Source of the DNA: an uncultured Eubacteriales bacterium | GTDB taxonomy: Bacteria > Bacillota > Clostridia > Lachnospirales > Lachnospiraceae | DNA length: 30,797 nucleotides | Assembly (NCBI GenBank): GCA_900548855.1 | Contig: URMF01000039.1 | Span: forward strand, 1 to 30,797 | Direction: 5' to 3' | In this document: piece after piece, positions 1-9,700 of the stretch | Layout: every line of letters starts with the position of its first letter | Numbering within the stretch: position 1 is the stretch's first letter | The notes under the pieces: model-generated | The model's input: only the letters and a program-made list of their open reading frames with translations | Database searches by the model: none | Told to the model about the DNA's origin: nothing | Made by a program: the position numbers and the translations under genes

Positions 1-3000
1 TTTTGCGGAACGGATGCCTTCTACAGTTGCCTTTGCAGCAGCCATGGTTGTAATATACGGAATACGGTTCTTAATGGCAGCCTTACGAATGTAACTGTCG
101 TCGGTTGTACCCTTCTTGCCGCGGGGAGTATTGACAATCAGCTGGATCTGGTCATTCGTGATCTTATCCAGGATGTTCGGACGTCCCTCGTTGAGCTTGC
201 ATACCTTCAGGGCAGGAATACCGGCCTGTTCGATCAGGTCACAGGTTCTGCCGGTTGCCATAATTTCAAAGCCAAGCTGATAGAAGCCTCTTGCAACGTC
301 AACTACCTCTGCCTTATCTCTGTCATTAACAGAAATCAGCACGCAGCCGGAAGTGGGCAGCTTGGTCTTTGTCGCTTCTTCTGCCTTGAAGAATGCATCA
401 CCAAAGTCTGTAGACAGTCCAAGAACCTCACCGGTGGAACGCATTTCAGGTCCGAGTACCGGGTCAACCTCCGGGAACATATTGAAGGGGAATACCGCTT
501 CTTTTACACCGTAGTGAGCGAATTTCTTTTCTTTCAGCTCCGGTACCGGGCTCTTGCGTCCGGTATAAGGCAGGGTAACGATATCCGTTGCAATCTGAAC
601 CATATTGATGCCGCAGACCTTGGATACAAGCGGAACGGTTCTGGATGCACGGGGATTTGCCTCGATGACAAATACCTTGCCGTCCTCAATCGCATACTGC
701 ATATTCATCAGGCCAACAACATGCAGCTCCTTTGCGATCTTTCTGGTGTAGTCTTTCAGAGTTTCGATCTGCTCTTCTGTCAGTCCTCTCGGGGGAATGA
801 TACAAGCAGAGTCACCGGAGTGAATACCAGCCAGCTCGATATGCTCCATAACAGAAGGAACGAATACATGCTCGCCATCGCTGATTGCGTCCGCTTCACA
901 CTCGGTTGCATGATGCAGGAATCGGTCAATCAGGATCGGTCTGTCCGGTGTTACACCCACTGCCTGCTGCATGTAGAAGGTCAGCGCTTCATCGTCATAA
1001 ACGACCTCCATGCCGCGTCCACCAAGGACGTAGGAAGGACGTACCATAACCGGATAGCCGATTTTCTTTGCAATGGCAATGGCTTCTTCCACAGTAGTTG
1101 CCATGCCGGATTCCGGCATCGGTATCTCCAATTTTTCCATCATGGCACGGAATAAATCACGGTCCTCTGCCAAGTCAATGACAGATGGAGAGGTGCCGAG
1201 AATCTTCACACCGTTCTTCTCAAGCTCTGCCGCTAAGTTAAGCGGAGTCTGGCCGCCGAACTGGGCAATCACACCCAGTGGCTGTTCCTTTTTATAGATA
1301 CTTAATACATCCTCCAGAGTAAGAGGTTCAAAATACAGCTTATCAGAGGTATCGTAATCTGTGGATACAGTTTCCGGATTACAGTTAACGATAATGGTCT
1401 CAAATCCAAGCTTCTTAAGAGCCAAGGCAGCGTGTACACAGCAATAGTCAAATTCAATACCCTGACCGATGCGGTTTGGACCGCCGCCAAGAATCATAAT
1501 TTTCTTATTATCAGAAACCGGATTCTTGTCTTCAGCATTGTAGGTAGAATAGTAGTAGGCACTGTTTTCGGTTCCACTTACATGAACGCCCTCCCAGGCT
1601 TCTTCCACACCTAAGCGGATACGGTGATTGCGGATATCCTCTTCCGGAATTTCTAACAGCTGGCTTAAATACTTATCTGAAAATCCATCTTTCTTTGCAG
1701 AGATTAAAAGCTCGTCTGCCGGTAGAGAACCCTTTGACTTTAACAGTTCTTCTTCCTCGTCCACCAGCTCCTTCATCTGTTCGATGAAATAGTGCTTTAC
1801 CTTTGTTAACTCAAAAATCTCTTCAGCAGTTGCACCCTTTCTTAATGCTTCATACATAATGAAATGGCGTTCACTGGATGGGGTGATTAAAAGCTGTAAT
1901 AACTCTTCCTTTGTCATGGAGTCAAAATTCTTCGCATGTCCTAAACCATAACGTCCGGTTTCCAAACTGCGGATTGCCTTCTGAAATGCTTCCTTGTAGG
2001 TCTTACCGATGCTCATAACCTCACCTACGGCACGCATCTGGGTTCCCAGCTTGTCCTCTACGCCCTTGAATTTTTCAAATGCCCAGCGGGCAAATTTAAT
2101 TACCACATAGTCACCATCCGGCACATATTTATCCAGCGTGCCATATTTGCCGCAAGGGATATCTTTTAACGTGAGTCCCGTTGCCAGCATGGCAGATACC
2201 AGTGCAATTGGGAAACCGGTTGCCTTGGAAGCTAGAGCGGAGGAACGGGAGGTACGAGGATTGATTTCGATTACAATGATACGGTCTGTTACCGGGTCAT
2301 GGGCAAACTGTACATTGGTTCCACCGATAACCTGTACCGAATCCACAATCTTATATGCCTGTTCCTGTAAACGTTTCTGGCATTCTTCGGAAATGGTCAG
2401 CATTGGGGCAGAACAGAAGGAATCTCCAGTGTGTACGCCCAACGGGTCAATATTCTCAATGAAACATACGGTAATCATATTACCCTCTGCATCACGGACT
2501 ACCTCAAGCTCCAATTCTTCCCAGCCGAGAACAGATTCTTCCACTAATACCTGCCCCACAAGACTTGCCTGTAAGCCTCTGGCGCAGACCGTCTTTAATT
2601 CCTCTTTGTTATATACCAGTCCACCGCCGGCACCGCCCATGGTGTAGGCAGGACGGAGTACTACCGGATAGCCAAGCTGTTCTGCAATGGCAAGGGCTTC
2701 TTCGACACTGTAGGCAACCTCGCTTCGTGCCATCTCAATGCCTAACTTGTCCATGGTTTTCTTGAACTCGATACGGTCTTCGCCGCGTTCAATGGCATCT
2801 ACCTGTACACCAATGACCTTCACATTGTATTTGTCTAAAATTCCAGCCTTATAAAGCTCCGAACAAAGGTTAAGTCCGGACTGGCCGCCTAAGTTTGGAA
2901 GCAATGCATCCGGACGCTCCTTGGCAATAATCTGCTCTAAACGTTCTACATTTAACGGTTCAATATAGGTCACATCAGCAGTTTCCGGGTCTGTCATAAT

Positions 3001-3159
3001 GGTGGCAGGATTGGAGTTTACCAGTACGATTTCGTATCCAAGCTTTCTAAGTGCTTTACATGCCTGGGTACCGGAATAGTCAAACTCACATGCCTGTCCG
3101 ATAATGATAGGACCGGAACCAATGATGAGTACCTTGTGTATATCTGTTCTTTTTGGCAT
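1..3159 (-). CDS. carB: Carbamoyl-phosphate synthase large subunit (3' end cut off by window)
   Basis: It makes carbamoyl phosphate from bicarbonate, ammonia (supplied from glutamine by CarA) and two ATP, for pyrimidine and arginine synthesis. Read from the minus strand the protein begins MPKRTDIHKVLIIGSGPIII, the CarB N-terminus. It continues through the first ATP-grasp half (RPAYTMGGAGGG loop, about residue 170), the related second half, and the C-terminal MGS-like allosteric domain near window positions 1-350. The 1053 codons present leave only the last few residues (family about 1070) outside the window. An AGGAGG lies 8 bases upstream of the ATG (3168-3173 on the plus strand). No frameshift was seen in the parts translated. 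carA is not directly upstream, where it usually sits; glmS faces away on the other side. Identity is secure from motif recognition. Confidence 0.96.
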   Translation of the reverse strand, partial: MPKRTDIHKVLIIGSGPIIIGQACEFDYSGTQACKALRKLGYEIVLVNSNPATIMTDPETADVTYIEPLNVERLEQIIAKERPDALLPNLGGQSGLNLCSELYKAGILDKYNVKVIGVQVDAIERGEDRIEFKKTMDKLGIEMARSEVAYSVEEALAIAEQLGYPVVLRPAYTMGGAGGGLVYNKEELKTVCARGLQASLVGQVLVEESVLGWEELELEVVRDAEGNMITVCFIENIDPLGVHTGDSFCSAPMLTISEECQKRLQEQAYKIVDSVQVIGGTNVQFAHDPVTDRIIVIEINPRTSRSSALASKATGFPIALVSAMLATGLTLKDIPCGKYGTLDKYVPDGDYVVIKFARWAFEKFKGVEDKLGTQMRAVGEVMSIGKTYKEAFQKAIRSLETGRYGLGHAKNFDSMTKEELLQLLITPSSERHFIMYEALRKGATAEEIFELTKVKHYFIEQMKELVDEEEELLKSKGSLPADELLISAKKDGFSDKYLSQLLEIPEEDIRNHRIRLGVEEAWEGVHVSGTENSAYYYSTYNAEDKNPVSDNKKIMILGGGPNRIGQGIEFDYCCVHAALALKKLGFETIIVNCNPETVSTDYDTSDKLYFEPLTLEDVLSIYKKEQPLGVIAQFGGQTPLNLAAELEKNGVKILGTSPSVIDLAEDRDLFRAMMEKLEIPMPESGMATTVEEAIAIAKKIGYPVMVRPSYVLGGRGMEVVYDDEALTFYMQQAVGVTPDRPILIDRFLHHATECEADAISDGEHVFVPSVMEHIELAGIHSGDSACIIPPRGLTEEQIETLKDYTRKIAKELHVVGLMNMQYAIEDGKVFVIEANPRASRTVPLVSKVCGINMVQIATDIVTLPYTGRKSPVPELKEKKFAHYGVKEAVFPFNMFPEVDPVLGPEMRSTGEVLGLSTDFGDAFFKAEEATKTKLPTSGCVLISVNDRDKAEVVDVARGFYQLGFEIMATGRTCDLIEQAGIPALKVCKLNEGRPNILDKITNDQIQLIVNTPRGKKGTTDDSYIRKAAIKNRIPYITTMAAAKATVEGIRSAK

Positions 3160-3189
3160 AAATATGTCCTCCTATTAATTCTATTAAGT

Positions 3190-3217
3190 ATTATATAGTA
3201 ATTGGAGAAAATCACAA
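3190..3217 (-). promoter_or_regulatory. Predicted carB promoter
   Basis: On the minus strand TTGTGA (3217-3212) is followed after 16 bases by a perfect TATAAT (3195-3190), about 30 bases before the carB start. This fits a vegetative sigma-A promoter and implies a short leader. No PyrR-type anti-antiterminator structure was recognised in that short leader. Confidence 0.65.
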
Positions 3218-3437
3218 GGGGTTTTTCCAGGAGAAGCAAATTTTTTTAAGAAAAATATGGAAGTATGAATTGTCCGGTGTTTCTAAGATATGTTGAAGGG
3301 GATTTGTGATTAAGAAACACTGGCTTTTTTTTCTGTGTTGTTGTATAGTAGTTACGTTGTACATTGACAACTGAATATGGTTACATTTCAGATACGTGAT
3401 TCTATGAACAGAATTACAGACATTAAATTTCTCTTCT

Positions 3438-3590
3438 AGCGCCATGCACCTGCCTGCAGCGTTTTGGCAGGTTAACGAGGAAAAGGGTTATCGAAAATTC
3501 GGCGGACGCCCTTTCGTACCTTCCCAGTGCGAGACGTATCGGCAAATATGCGGGAGACTGCAAAACAAATTCGGTATGATGGGAAAAGAA
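3438..3590 (+). ncRNA. glmS self-cleaving riboswitch (glucosamine-6-phosphate ribozyme)
   Basis: The leader of glmS carries the hallmark core strings of the glmS ribozyme: AGCGCC at 3438-3443, TTAACGAGG at 3472-3480, AGGGTTATCGA at 3484-3494 and TTCGGCGG at 3498-3505. They occur in the same order and spacing as in the Bacillus subtilis ribozyme. The expected cleavage is between A3438 and G3439. Downstream, TTCCCA (3521-3526) can pair with TGGGAA (3580-3585) around an inner hairpin, consistent with the distal P4 arm; the 3' boundary is approximate. In the known family GlcN6P is the cofactor for cleavage, and the 5'-OH product is degraded by RNase J, so amino-sugar surplus shuts off glmS. Confidence 0.93.
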
Positions 3591-3698
3591 TTTAGAAGAA
3601 GATTTTAAAAATAATAAGAGATTCAGATGTGAACGTGCTTTTGCATGACATAATGATGGCTGAATCAGTTATAAATACGAAAAGAAGAGGTAATTTAT

Positions 3699-5519
3699 AT
3701 GTGTGGAATTATTGGTTATATAGGAAATGAAAATGTAAAAGAGGTCTTACTGGACGGTCTGGAGCTTTTAGAGTACAGAGGTTACGATAGTGCCGGTATT
3801 GCCGTGAGGGATAGCGTGACAGCAAAAACAGATGTGTACAAATGCGCTGGAAGAGTCAGTGATTTAAGAAAAATCTGTGGTTCGGATAAAAGCCTGTCGG
3901 CTTGTGGAATCGGGCATACCAGATGGGCAACCCACGGTGGTGTCAGTGATGAAAATGCACATCCGCATCAATGTGGGAAGGTAACACTGGTTCACAACGG
4001 AATTATTGAAAATTACCGGGAACTGACTGCGGAGTATCACTTAAAGCATGTTTTGCGTTCCGAGACGGATACAGAGGTGGTTGCGGCATTATTGGACTAC
4101 TACTATGAGGGAAATCCAAGGGAAGCCATTAAAAAGACAGTGGAAAAGCTAAAGGGAACCTTTGCGCTGGTCATCCTGTTTGCCGACCAGCCGGAGATTA
4201 TCTATTCTGTCAGAAATGTCAGTCCGGTTGTGGCAGCTGTGTGTGAGAAGGGTACGATGTTAGCGTCGGATTTAACTGCATTATGCCGTTTTACCGACCG
4301 TTATTTTGTTGTGCCGGAATATCATATTTTAGAGCTTAAAAGAGGTGCCTTTCTTTTGACGGATTTGGACGGAAACAAGGCAGAGCCGGAGATTTTGACT
4401 GTTGACTGGCAGGTAAACAGCGCAGGAAAAAACGGGTATCCGTTTTATATGGAAAAGGAAATCATGGAGCAGCCAGAGGCAATTCGTAATACGATTCAGG
4501 ACAGAATCCTAAGCGGACTGCCAGATTTCGCAAAGGACGGAGTGCCGGATGAATTGTTTATAAATTGTAAGAGAATCTGTGTAGTGGCCTGTGGTACGGC
4601 AATGCATGTGGGGCTGGTGGCACAGGCACTGGTAAAATCCATTCTGCATATGCACATTGATGTGGAGCTGGCTTCGGAGTTTATGTACGGAAATCCGGTT
4701 ATTGATAAGGATACCCTGGTTATTGCCGTGTCCCAGTCCGGAGAGACCATAGATACATTAGAGGCGGTAAAATATGCGAAGCGCCAGGGGGCAAAATGCC
4801 TTTCTGTCATTAACGTCAGAGGCTCCTCCCTTGCACGGGAAAGCGACTATGTATTATACACGAATGCAGGACCGGAAATTGCGGTTGCCAGTACAAAGGC
4901 CTATACGACACAGCTTTCTGTATTTTATCTTGTGATTGCTAAAATGGCATGGTTACGGGGAAGCTATACAACGGAACAGGTAAAGAAATTTGTGGGTGAG
5001 CTGGAGCGTGTTCCCGAGGCGGTGCAGGCTGTTCTGGAAAAGCGAAAGGATATCCATGTGATTGCGGGACAGGTTCTGGAAGCCAGAGATTTATTTATGA
5101 TTGGCAGAGGGCTGGATTATGCCATACTCTTAGAAGGCTCTTTAAAGCTGAAGGAGGTGTCTTATATTCATTCCGAAGCCTATGCCTCCGGTGAGCTAAA
5201 GCACGGACCGATTGCGCTGATTACGGAGGAAACACCGGTGGTAGCGGCTGTTACCCAGGGAAATCTGATTTCAAAGGAGCTGTCCAACATTAAGGAAGTA
5301 AGAGCCAGAGGAGCAAATGTTGTACTTTTTATAAAGGAAGAACTGGCAGGAGATTTAAACCGGGAATATGGGCTTATTACATTGCCGGATATGGAGGATG
5401 CATTCATGGTATTTCCGGCTTCTGTGGCATTGCAGCTGTTTGCCTATTATGTTTCTGCGGATAAGGGCTTTGATGTGGATAAGCCAAGGAATCTGGCAAA
5501 GGTAGTGACGGTTGAGTAA
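3699..5519 (+). CDS. glmS: Glutamine--fructose-6-phosphate aminotransferase (isomerizing)
   Basis: Makes glucosamine-6-phosphate from fructose-6-phosphate and glutamine, the first committed step to UDP-GlcNAc and hence peptidoglycan; cytoplasmic. The 606 residues match the family length of about 600. The N-terminus MCGIIGYIG exposes the nucleophile Cys2 of the Ntn glutaminase domain, and GHTRWATHG (about 73-81) is also canonical. The C-terminal half has two sugar-isomerase (SIS) domains with CGTAMH near residue 300 and SQSGETIDT near residue 348. It ends in the usual KPRNLAKVVTVE tail. The start follows an AGAGG ribosome site at the normal distance and is fixed by the Cys2 requirement. The ribozyme at 3438-3590 controls it by product feedback. 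It is transcribed away from carB. Confidence 0.98.
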   Translation: MCGIIGYIGNENVKEVLLDGLELLEYRGYDSAGIAVRDSVTAKTDVYKCAGRVSDLRKICGSDKSLSACGIGHTRWATHGGVSDENAHPHQCGKVTLVHNGIIENYRELTAEYHLKHVLRSETDTEVVAALLDYYYEGNPREAIKKTVEKLKGTFALVILFADQPEIIYSVRNVSPVVAAVCEKGTMLASDLTALCRFTDRYFVVPEYHILELKRGAFLLTDLDGNKAEPEILTVDWQVNSAGKNGYPFYMEKEIMEQPEAIRNTIQDRILSGLPDFAKDGVPDELFINCKRICVVACGTAMHVGLVAQALVKSILHMHIDVELASEFMYGNPVIDKDTLVIAVSQSGETIDTLEAVKYAKRQGAKCLSVINVRGSSLARESDYVLYTNAGPEIAVASTKAYTTQLSVFYLVIAKMAWLRGSYTTEQVKKFVGELERVPEAVQAVLEKRKDIHVIAGQVLEARDLFMIGRGLDYAILLEGSLKLKEVSYIHSEAYASGELKHGPIALITEETPVVAAVTQGNLISKELSNIKEVRARGANVVLFIKEELAGDLNREYGLITLPDMEDAFMVFPASVALQLFAYYVSADKGFDVDKPRNLAKVVTVE

Positions 5520-5761
5520 AGATGAAGGAAATTTAGCGTCTGCAAAATGAGGTAGAAGGACGAATCTGGAATGTGCATATTCGAGAACACAGAATTTGTT
5601 CTGTGAAAATCTTGGTGTTTTACCTTCTGATTTTATGGGAAGTGTGGTAAAATATGTAAAATTAGAGGATTTTAAGAAAAATTAGTGCAAAGAGGGAAGA
5701 GAGCAGGAGCGGTTAGCACTGCCAGAATAATACTATATGATTAAGCGAAAGGAAAAAGCCA

Positions 5762-6346
5762 ATGCTTTACGATAAGGATATTAGGGAGCCTCTCTTTGAT
5801 TTTTTAGAGGAGCGGTATGGCAAAATACGGATTATTGAGGAAAAGCAGATGGGACGCTCCAGAGCGGATGTGGTAATGGTAATGCCCTTGGCGGTTTGTG
5901 GTATTGAAATTAAAAGTGATGCGGATACCTATGCCCGTTTGAACCGGCAGGTTAAGGACTATGACCATTATTTTGATTATAATTATATCGTGGCAGGAAC
6001 GGGGCATGCTGTCCATGTTAAGGAGCATGTTCCAGAGTGGTGGGGAATTATTACTGTGGAGATAGAAAGGGGAGAAGTGGATTTTTATGTGTTAAGGGAA
6101 GCACAGGTGAATCCGAAGATGGATTGGAAGAAGAAGCTGAGTCTGTTATGGCGTTCCGAGCTTGCACATATTCAGAAACAGAATCAAATGCCGAAATACC
6201 GGCAGAAAAGTAAGGCTTTTGTAGTGAATAAGATACTTTTAAAGGTGCCGGAGAATGAGCTTTCCGCCCAGTATTGCGAAGAGCTTTTCGAGAGGGATTA
6301 CAATGTGTATGATAGGGGGGAGATGTTAAATGAAGGTAAACATTAA
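5762..6346 (+). CDS. sce7726-type PD-(D/E)XK nuclease-like protein
   Basis: A 194-residue protein whose N-terminal half fits the restriction-endonuclease-like fold. GRSRADVVMV gives an acidic residue at D36, and CGIEIKSDADT gives E49-x-K51, i.e. D-(x12)-E-x-K. The following pattern, a run of Arg/Leu/Gln then Y..YFDYNYIVAG, is what I recall for the sce7726/MmcB-like nuclease families. Residues 120-194 are basic and lack a recognised domain. The start has AAAGGAA about 9 bases upstream. It is first in a tight run: the next gene overlaps its end by 17 bases, and the 1737-residue DUF4132 gene follows. That linkage suggests a shared job, perhaps on DNA. Catalysis is inferred from motif residues only; a non-catalytic DNA-binding role is also possible. 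Confidence 0.72.
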   Translation: MLYDKDIREPLFDFLEERYGKIRIIEEKQMGRSRADVVMVMPLAVCGIEIKSDADTYARLNRQVKDYDHYFDYNYIVAGTGHAVHVKEHVPEWWGIITVEIERGEVDFYVLREAQVNPKMDWKKKLSLLWRSELAHIQKQNQMPKYRQKSKAFVVNKILLKVPENELSAQYCEELFERDYNVYDRGEMLNEGKH

Positions 6347-6749
6347 TATAAAGGGTGTATCAAATCGAAAAAATAAAATCCTGCATCTGGAGTACATGTA
6401 TCCGGATACAGAAATGACGTTACGGGATTTTTTGGCAGAGACTGTTAAAATTACAGTTCAGGATTTCAACAGGGGAAAAGCATCGGATGAGATTTTAAAG
6501 AGTTTATCGACTATGGACATTGATAATCAGGCAGCTACAGGAAAGATTGCGTTTGGGATTCATTATAACAAGAAGGAAGCAGATGAACAGGGAGCCATAG
6601 AGAATGTATTGCAATGCTTTCAGGATGGTATGATTGCGGTATTTATAGATGAGGAACAGTATGAAGCATTCGAACAGATTGTTCCGTTAAAGGAGAACAG
6701 CGAAGTAACTTTTGTGCGTCTCACGTTTTTAGCCGGACGTATGTGGTAA
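6330..6749 (+). CDS. Conserved-looking protein of unknown function (139 aa)
   Basis: Not assigned to any family with certainty. It is a soluble, mixed alpha/beta-looking protein of 139 residues. It has a short beta-rich N-terminus (MKVNINIKG), a central stretch with TGKIAFGIHYN (about 71-81), and an acidic segment DGMIAVFIDEEQYEAFEQ. The C-terminal strand ends in TFLAGRMW. There is no signal peptide, membrane span or metal-binding cluster. It overlaps the upstream nuclease-like gene by 17 bases, and its GGGGGAG ribosome site lies inside that gene; the DUF4132 gene starts 12 bases after its stop. It is thus almost certainly co-translated with both. I recall similar small proteins, ending in a near-identical LAGR.W tail, beside DUF4132 genes in other Firmicutes; that is memory, not a search result. 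A role as partner or adaptor of the DUF4132 protein is a guess. Confidence 0.8.
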   Translation: MKVNINIKGVSNRKNKILHLEYMYPDTEMTLRDFLAETVKITVQDFNRGKASDEILKSLSTMDIDNQAATGKIAFGIHYNKKEADEQGAIENVLQCFQDGMIAVFIDEEQYEAFEQIVPLKENSEVTFVRLTFLAGRMW

Positions 6750-6761
6750 GGGGGTTATAAA

Positions 6762-9700
6762 ATGGAATTTGATTATCAGACAAGAAGGAAATATGCAGAT
6801 AAGTGTTTATCAGATTGGGAAGAGCAGCATTCCTTGAAGAGAAAAAAGTTGTCCTCCAGATTAAGTGAGTTGATAAAGGATATTGAGGATTTGGGCTCTT
6901 CATCCAGTAACCGGGCAGAACAGGTAGAACAATTCTGGGAGGATTATAAGGGCGAAGCTTCTCTTTCTGCATTTATGAAGAAGCATTGCAAGCCGTTAGT
7001 AGAATTATATGTACCAAAGGAATATTTAGAGGATTACTATGATATTATTGACCAATTTCCAAATTACCAGTATACAACCGGTTCATTTCGCCGAACAGTC
7101 CGCACCAGCAATTTGAATGTACATATTAAGCATGCCTTTCGATTACTATATTCTTATATGGCATTTGCCAGTTATCAGGCGACAGCAGCAGATTATCTTA
7201 TGGATAGACTATCACCGGAAGCTCTTGATTTTAAAAGGCATGATAATTATTATGGCAGGCTGCATTTAGCTTGCTTTGATGATATATTGGCAGCGCGGAT
7301 TAATGCCGGAGATGCACAGGTCATGGAAGCAGTACAGGAAGCATTTTTAAGTGAGAATAATACGGTTATTGTGACAAGTGACATCGTACGAGGCGTCTTG
7401 AAATCTACTTCAAAGGAACTGCACGAATTATTGGCAAAGTTCCTGATTGCAGCACGATTACAGGAGGGTGTACGCCAGGTGGTTTGTGAAAATGCGGATT
7501 GTGGTTTGCCGGAGGCATTTCTTACCATTCTGGATGCCATCAGTCAGGAAAACCTGATTCGGTTTGCCGCTGTAAAACGTGCAATTGCTACATGGACGGG
7601 AGTTTGTGATGTAGAGAATATGGACCGGATTACGGATAAAGTATTTGCAGATATTCAGGCTGCGGTACAGAATCGGGAAGAAGCAAAGCGGATGACGGAC
7701 ACCAATGACAGTGTACAAATTATGATTGGTCTATGGGCATTGGGCTTTTATGAGGTGGAGGATGCACTGGCAGTCATGGAACATATCGCCCAGAACGGTA
7801 CCAGAAATCAGCTATTAACCATATCCTATTATAACCGTATGGTGCAGGATGGTGAACTGACACGCCGTATCGCAACGCAGATTTTTGAACAATATTCTGA
7901 TGATTATGAGCTCTTGGCTGCTTATATGCCGACCTATATGGAGGGTACAGATTATTATGTAAGAGAAAGTGCCCGGACAAAGGATGGAAGAAGCTATTCT
8001 TATAATGATGTTAATGAAGAGTATACTTATAAATCCGTGCCGGTTACGTATTTATTTGACAATGAGGAGAAGGCAAGAAAGCATTATGAGATATTGAAAC
8101 ATGCCTGTCAGAGTATGAAAAAGAGGAAACAGGAGTATCGTCCGTGCATCTTCCCATGGTACGGAGTGACATTGGAACGGAGTGACTTCGTAGCCCGTAT
8201 GTCCTTGATTGCCTATGCATTGCAGGATCAGGCGCTGATTGATGAGGTGTGCGGTATGCTGTCGAATGTTGATGGTACGTATTCCAGAAGACAGCATATC
8301 CGTATGTTATTACATGACCCAAAGACGGAGATTCAAAGACAGGCTTTAATCTCTTATATTGCAGATAAGGAAACCTATTCCAGAGAAACTGCTTATGCTA
8401 TTCTTTCCAGTATGACACTTTCGGATAAGGAATATGAACAGTTGGAGGGATATCTGAAATACAAAACAGAAGCGATTCGCCAATTCGTAATAAAGCTTTT
8501 GGAAAAACGCAGTGATGAAGATTTGCAAAAGAGTGTGGAACGCCTTCTTCAGTCAGGACAGGAAAATATGCGTCTGGCAGGCTTAGATATTATAAAAAAA
8601 CAATGTGAGCAGCATCCGGAAAAACGGGAGCGATATGTGGCTTTGGTGCAGAGCAGAATGGAAGACGGTGACACATTTAACGAGCAGGAGAAAGTTCTTT
8701 TGGAAGAGATTACGAATAAGGGCGGAGCCAGTGAGATATTGTGTACAGAGGGATATGGCTTATATGACCCGAAGGTTGTCATTCAACTGCCGGAGCAGAG
8801 GATGAATCAAAAAGTGCTTGCAGACTATTTCTCATTATCAAAGAAGGAGCTGGATTGCCTGTTTCGTCAGCTGACTGCTTTTATTGATGAACATGCAAAG
8901 GATGAATATACAAATGTGGAAGGGGAGACCAGACTTTTAGGAAATGGCTTAGAAATGATTGTTCGGGATTATAGGCTTCCGGCCGACAAACAATATCCAT
9001 TTCCGGAGCTATGGCAGGAATTTTATAAAACCTATATAAAGACACCAAAGACATTCTGGAACATGTATATGGCAATAGAACCGGGCTATGATAGCAGTCA
9101 GATTAAAGATATCCAGGAATTTCAGGCGGCAGAGCAGGAAGTGTTCCCTGTATGCAGTTCTGTTTACGAAATTCCGGACAAGAAGTATATCAGTATGGGA
9201 TTTTACAAAAGAAATATGCTTATGAGGATTCTCACAATTATTCGATGCCAGCAGGAACCGGAGCTGCCGATGGAGGTAGCGGTACAGGCATGTCTGTATG
9301 CGGCAGCTTTACCGGAAAACCGGAAATGGTATGAGAAGCCGGAACGAAAAGACAGGTCGTTTTGGTCTGACAATACTCCATTAGCTTTTGTAGAGAGTCA
9401 GAAGTTCGGGCATTTGTCAGGACGGGTCAGCCAGTGGAAGGATGATTCTGAATTTGCGGAGACATTCTATACCTTATATCGGCTGGATGAAGCATATCAA
9501 TTTCAGAAAATGCAGAAAGAGGCACGAAAATATTATGCCCGCCAACAGCAGAGTAATTATCTATCCATGTATAGCTACATAAAAGCATATACCCTTGGTT
9601 TGATTCCGGCAGACCTTGTGTATCGGTATGCCTTTGAAACACTGGGACTTTCTCTTGCCGTGGAGCAGTTGGGCTGCTTTATGAAGGAAACGCTGACTAT

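Noticed and set aside
514..1155. 213-codon plus-strand open frame inside carB
   Set aside because: Lies antisense to carB, which is clearly the coding frame; its translation has no recognisable motif and no ribosome site.
3364..3392. TTGACA upstream of the glmS ribozyme as a promoter
   Set aside because: A perfect -35 string, but no acceptable -10 hexamer lies 16-18 bases on; I could not place the glmS promoter with confidence.
5588..5605. CACAGAA-TTTG-TTCTGTG hairpin between glmS and the nuclease-like gene
   Set aside because: A perfect 7-bp stem, but it is followed by AAAATCTTGG rather than a T-tract, so it is not a convincing terminator, and no other role is visible. No clear promoter was found in 5520-5761 either.
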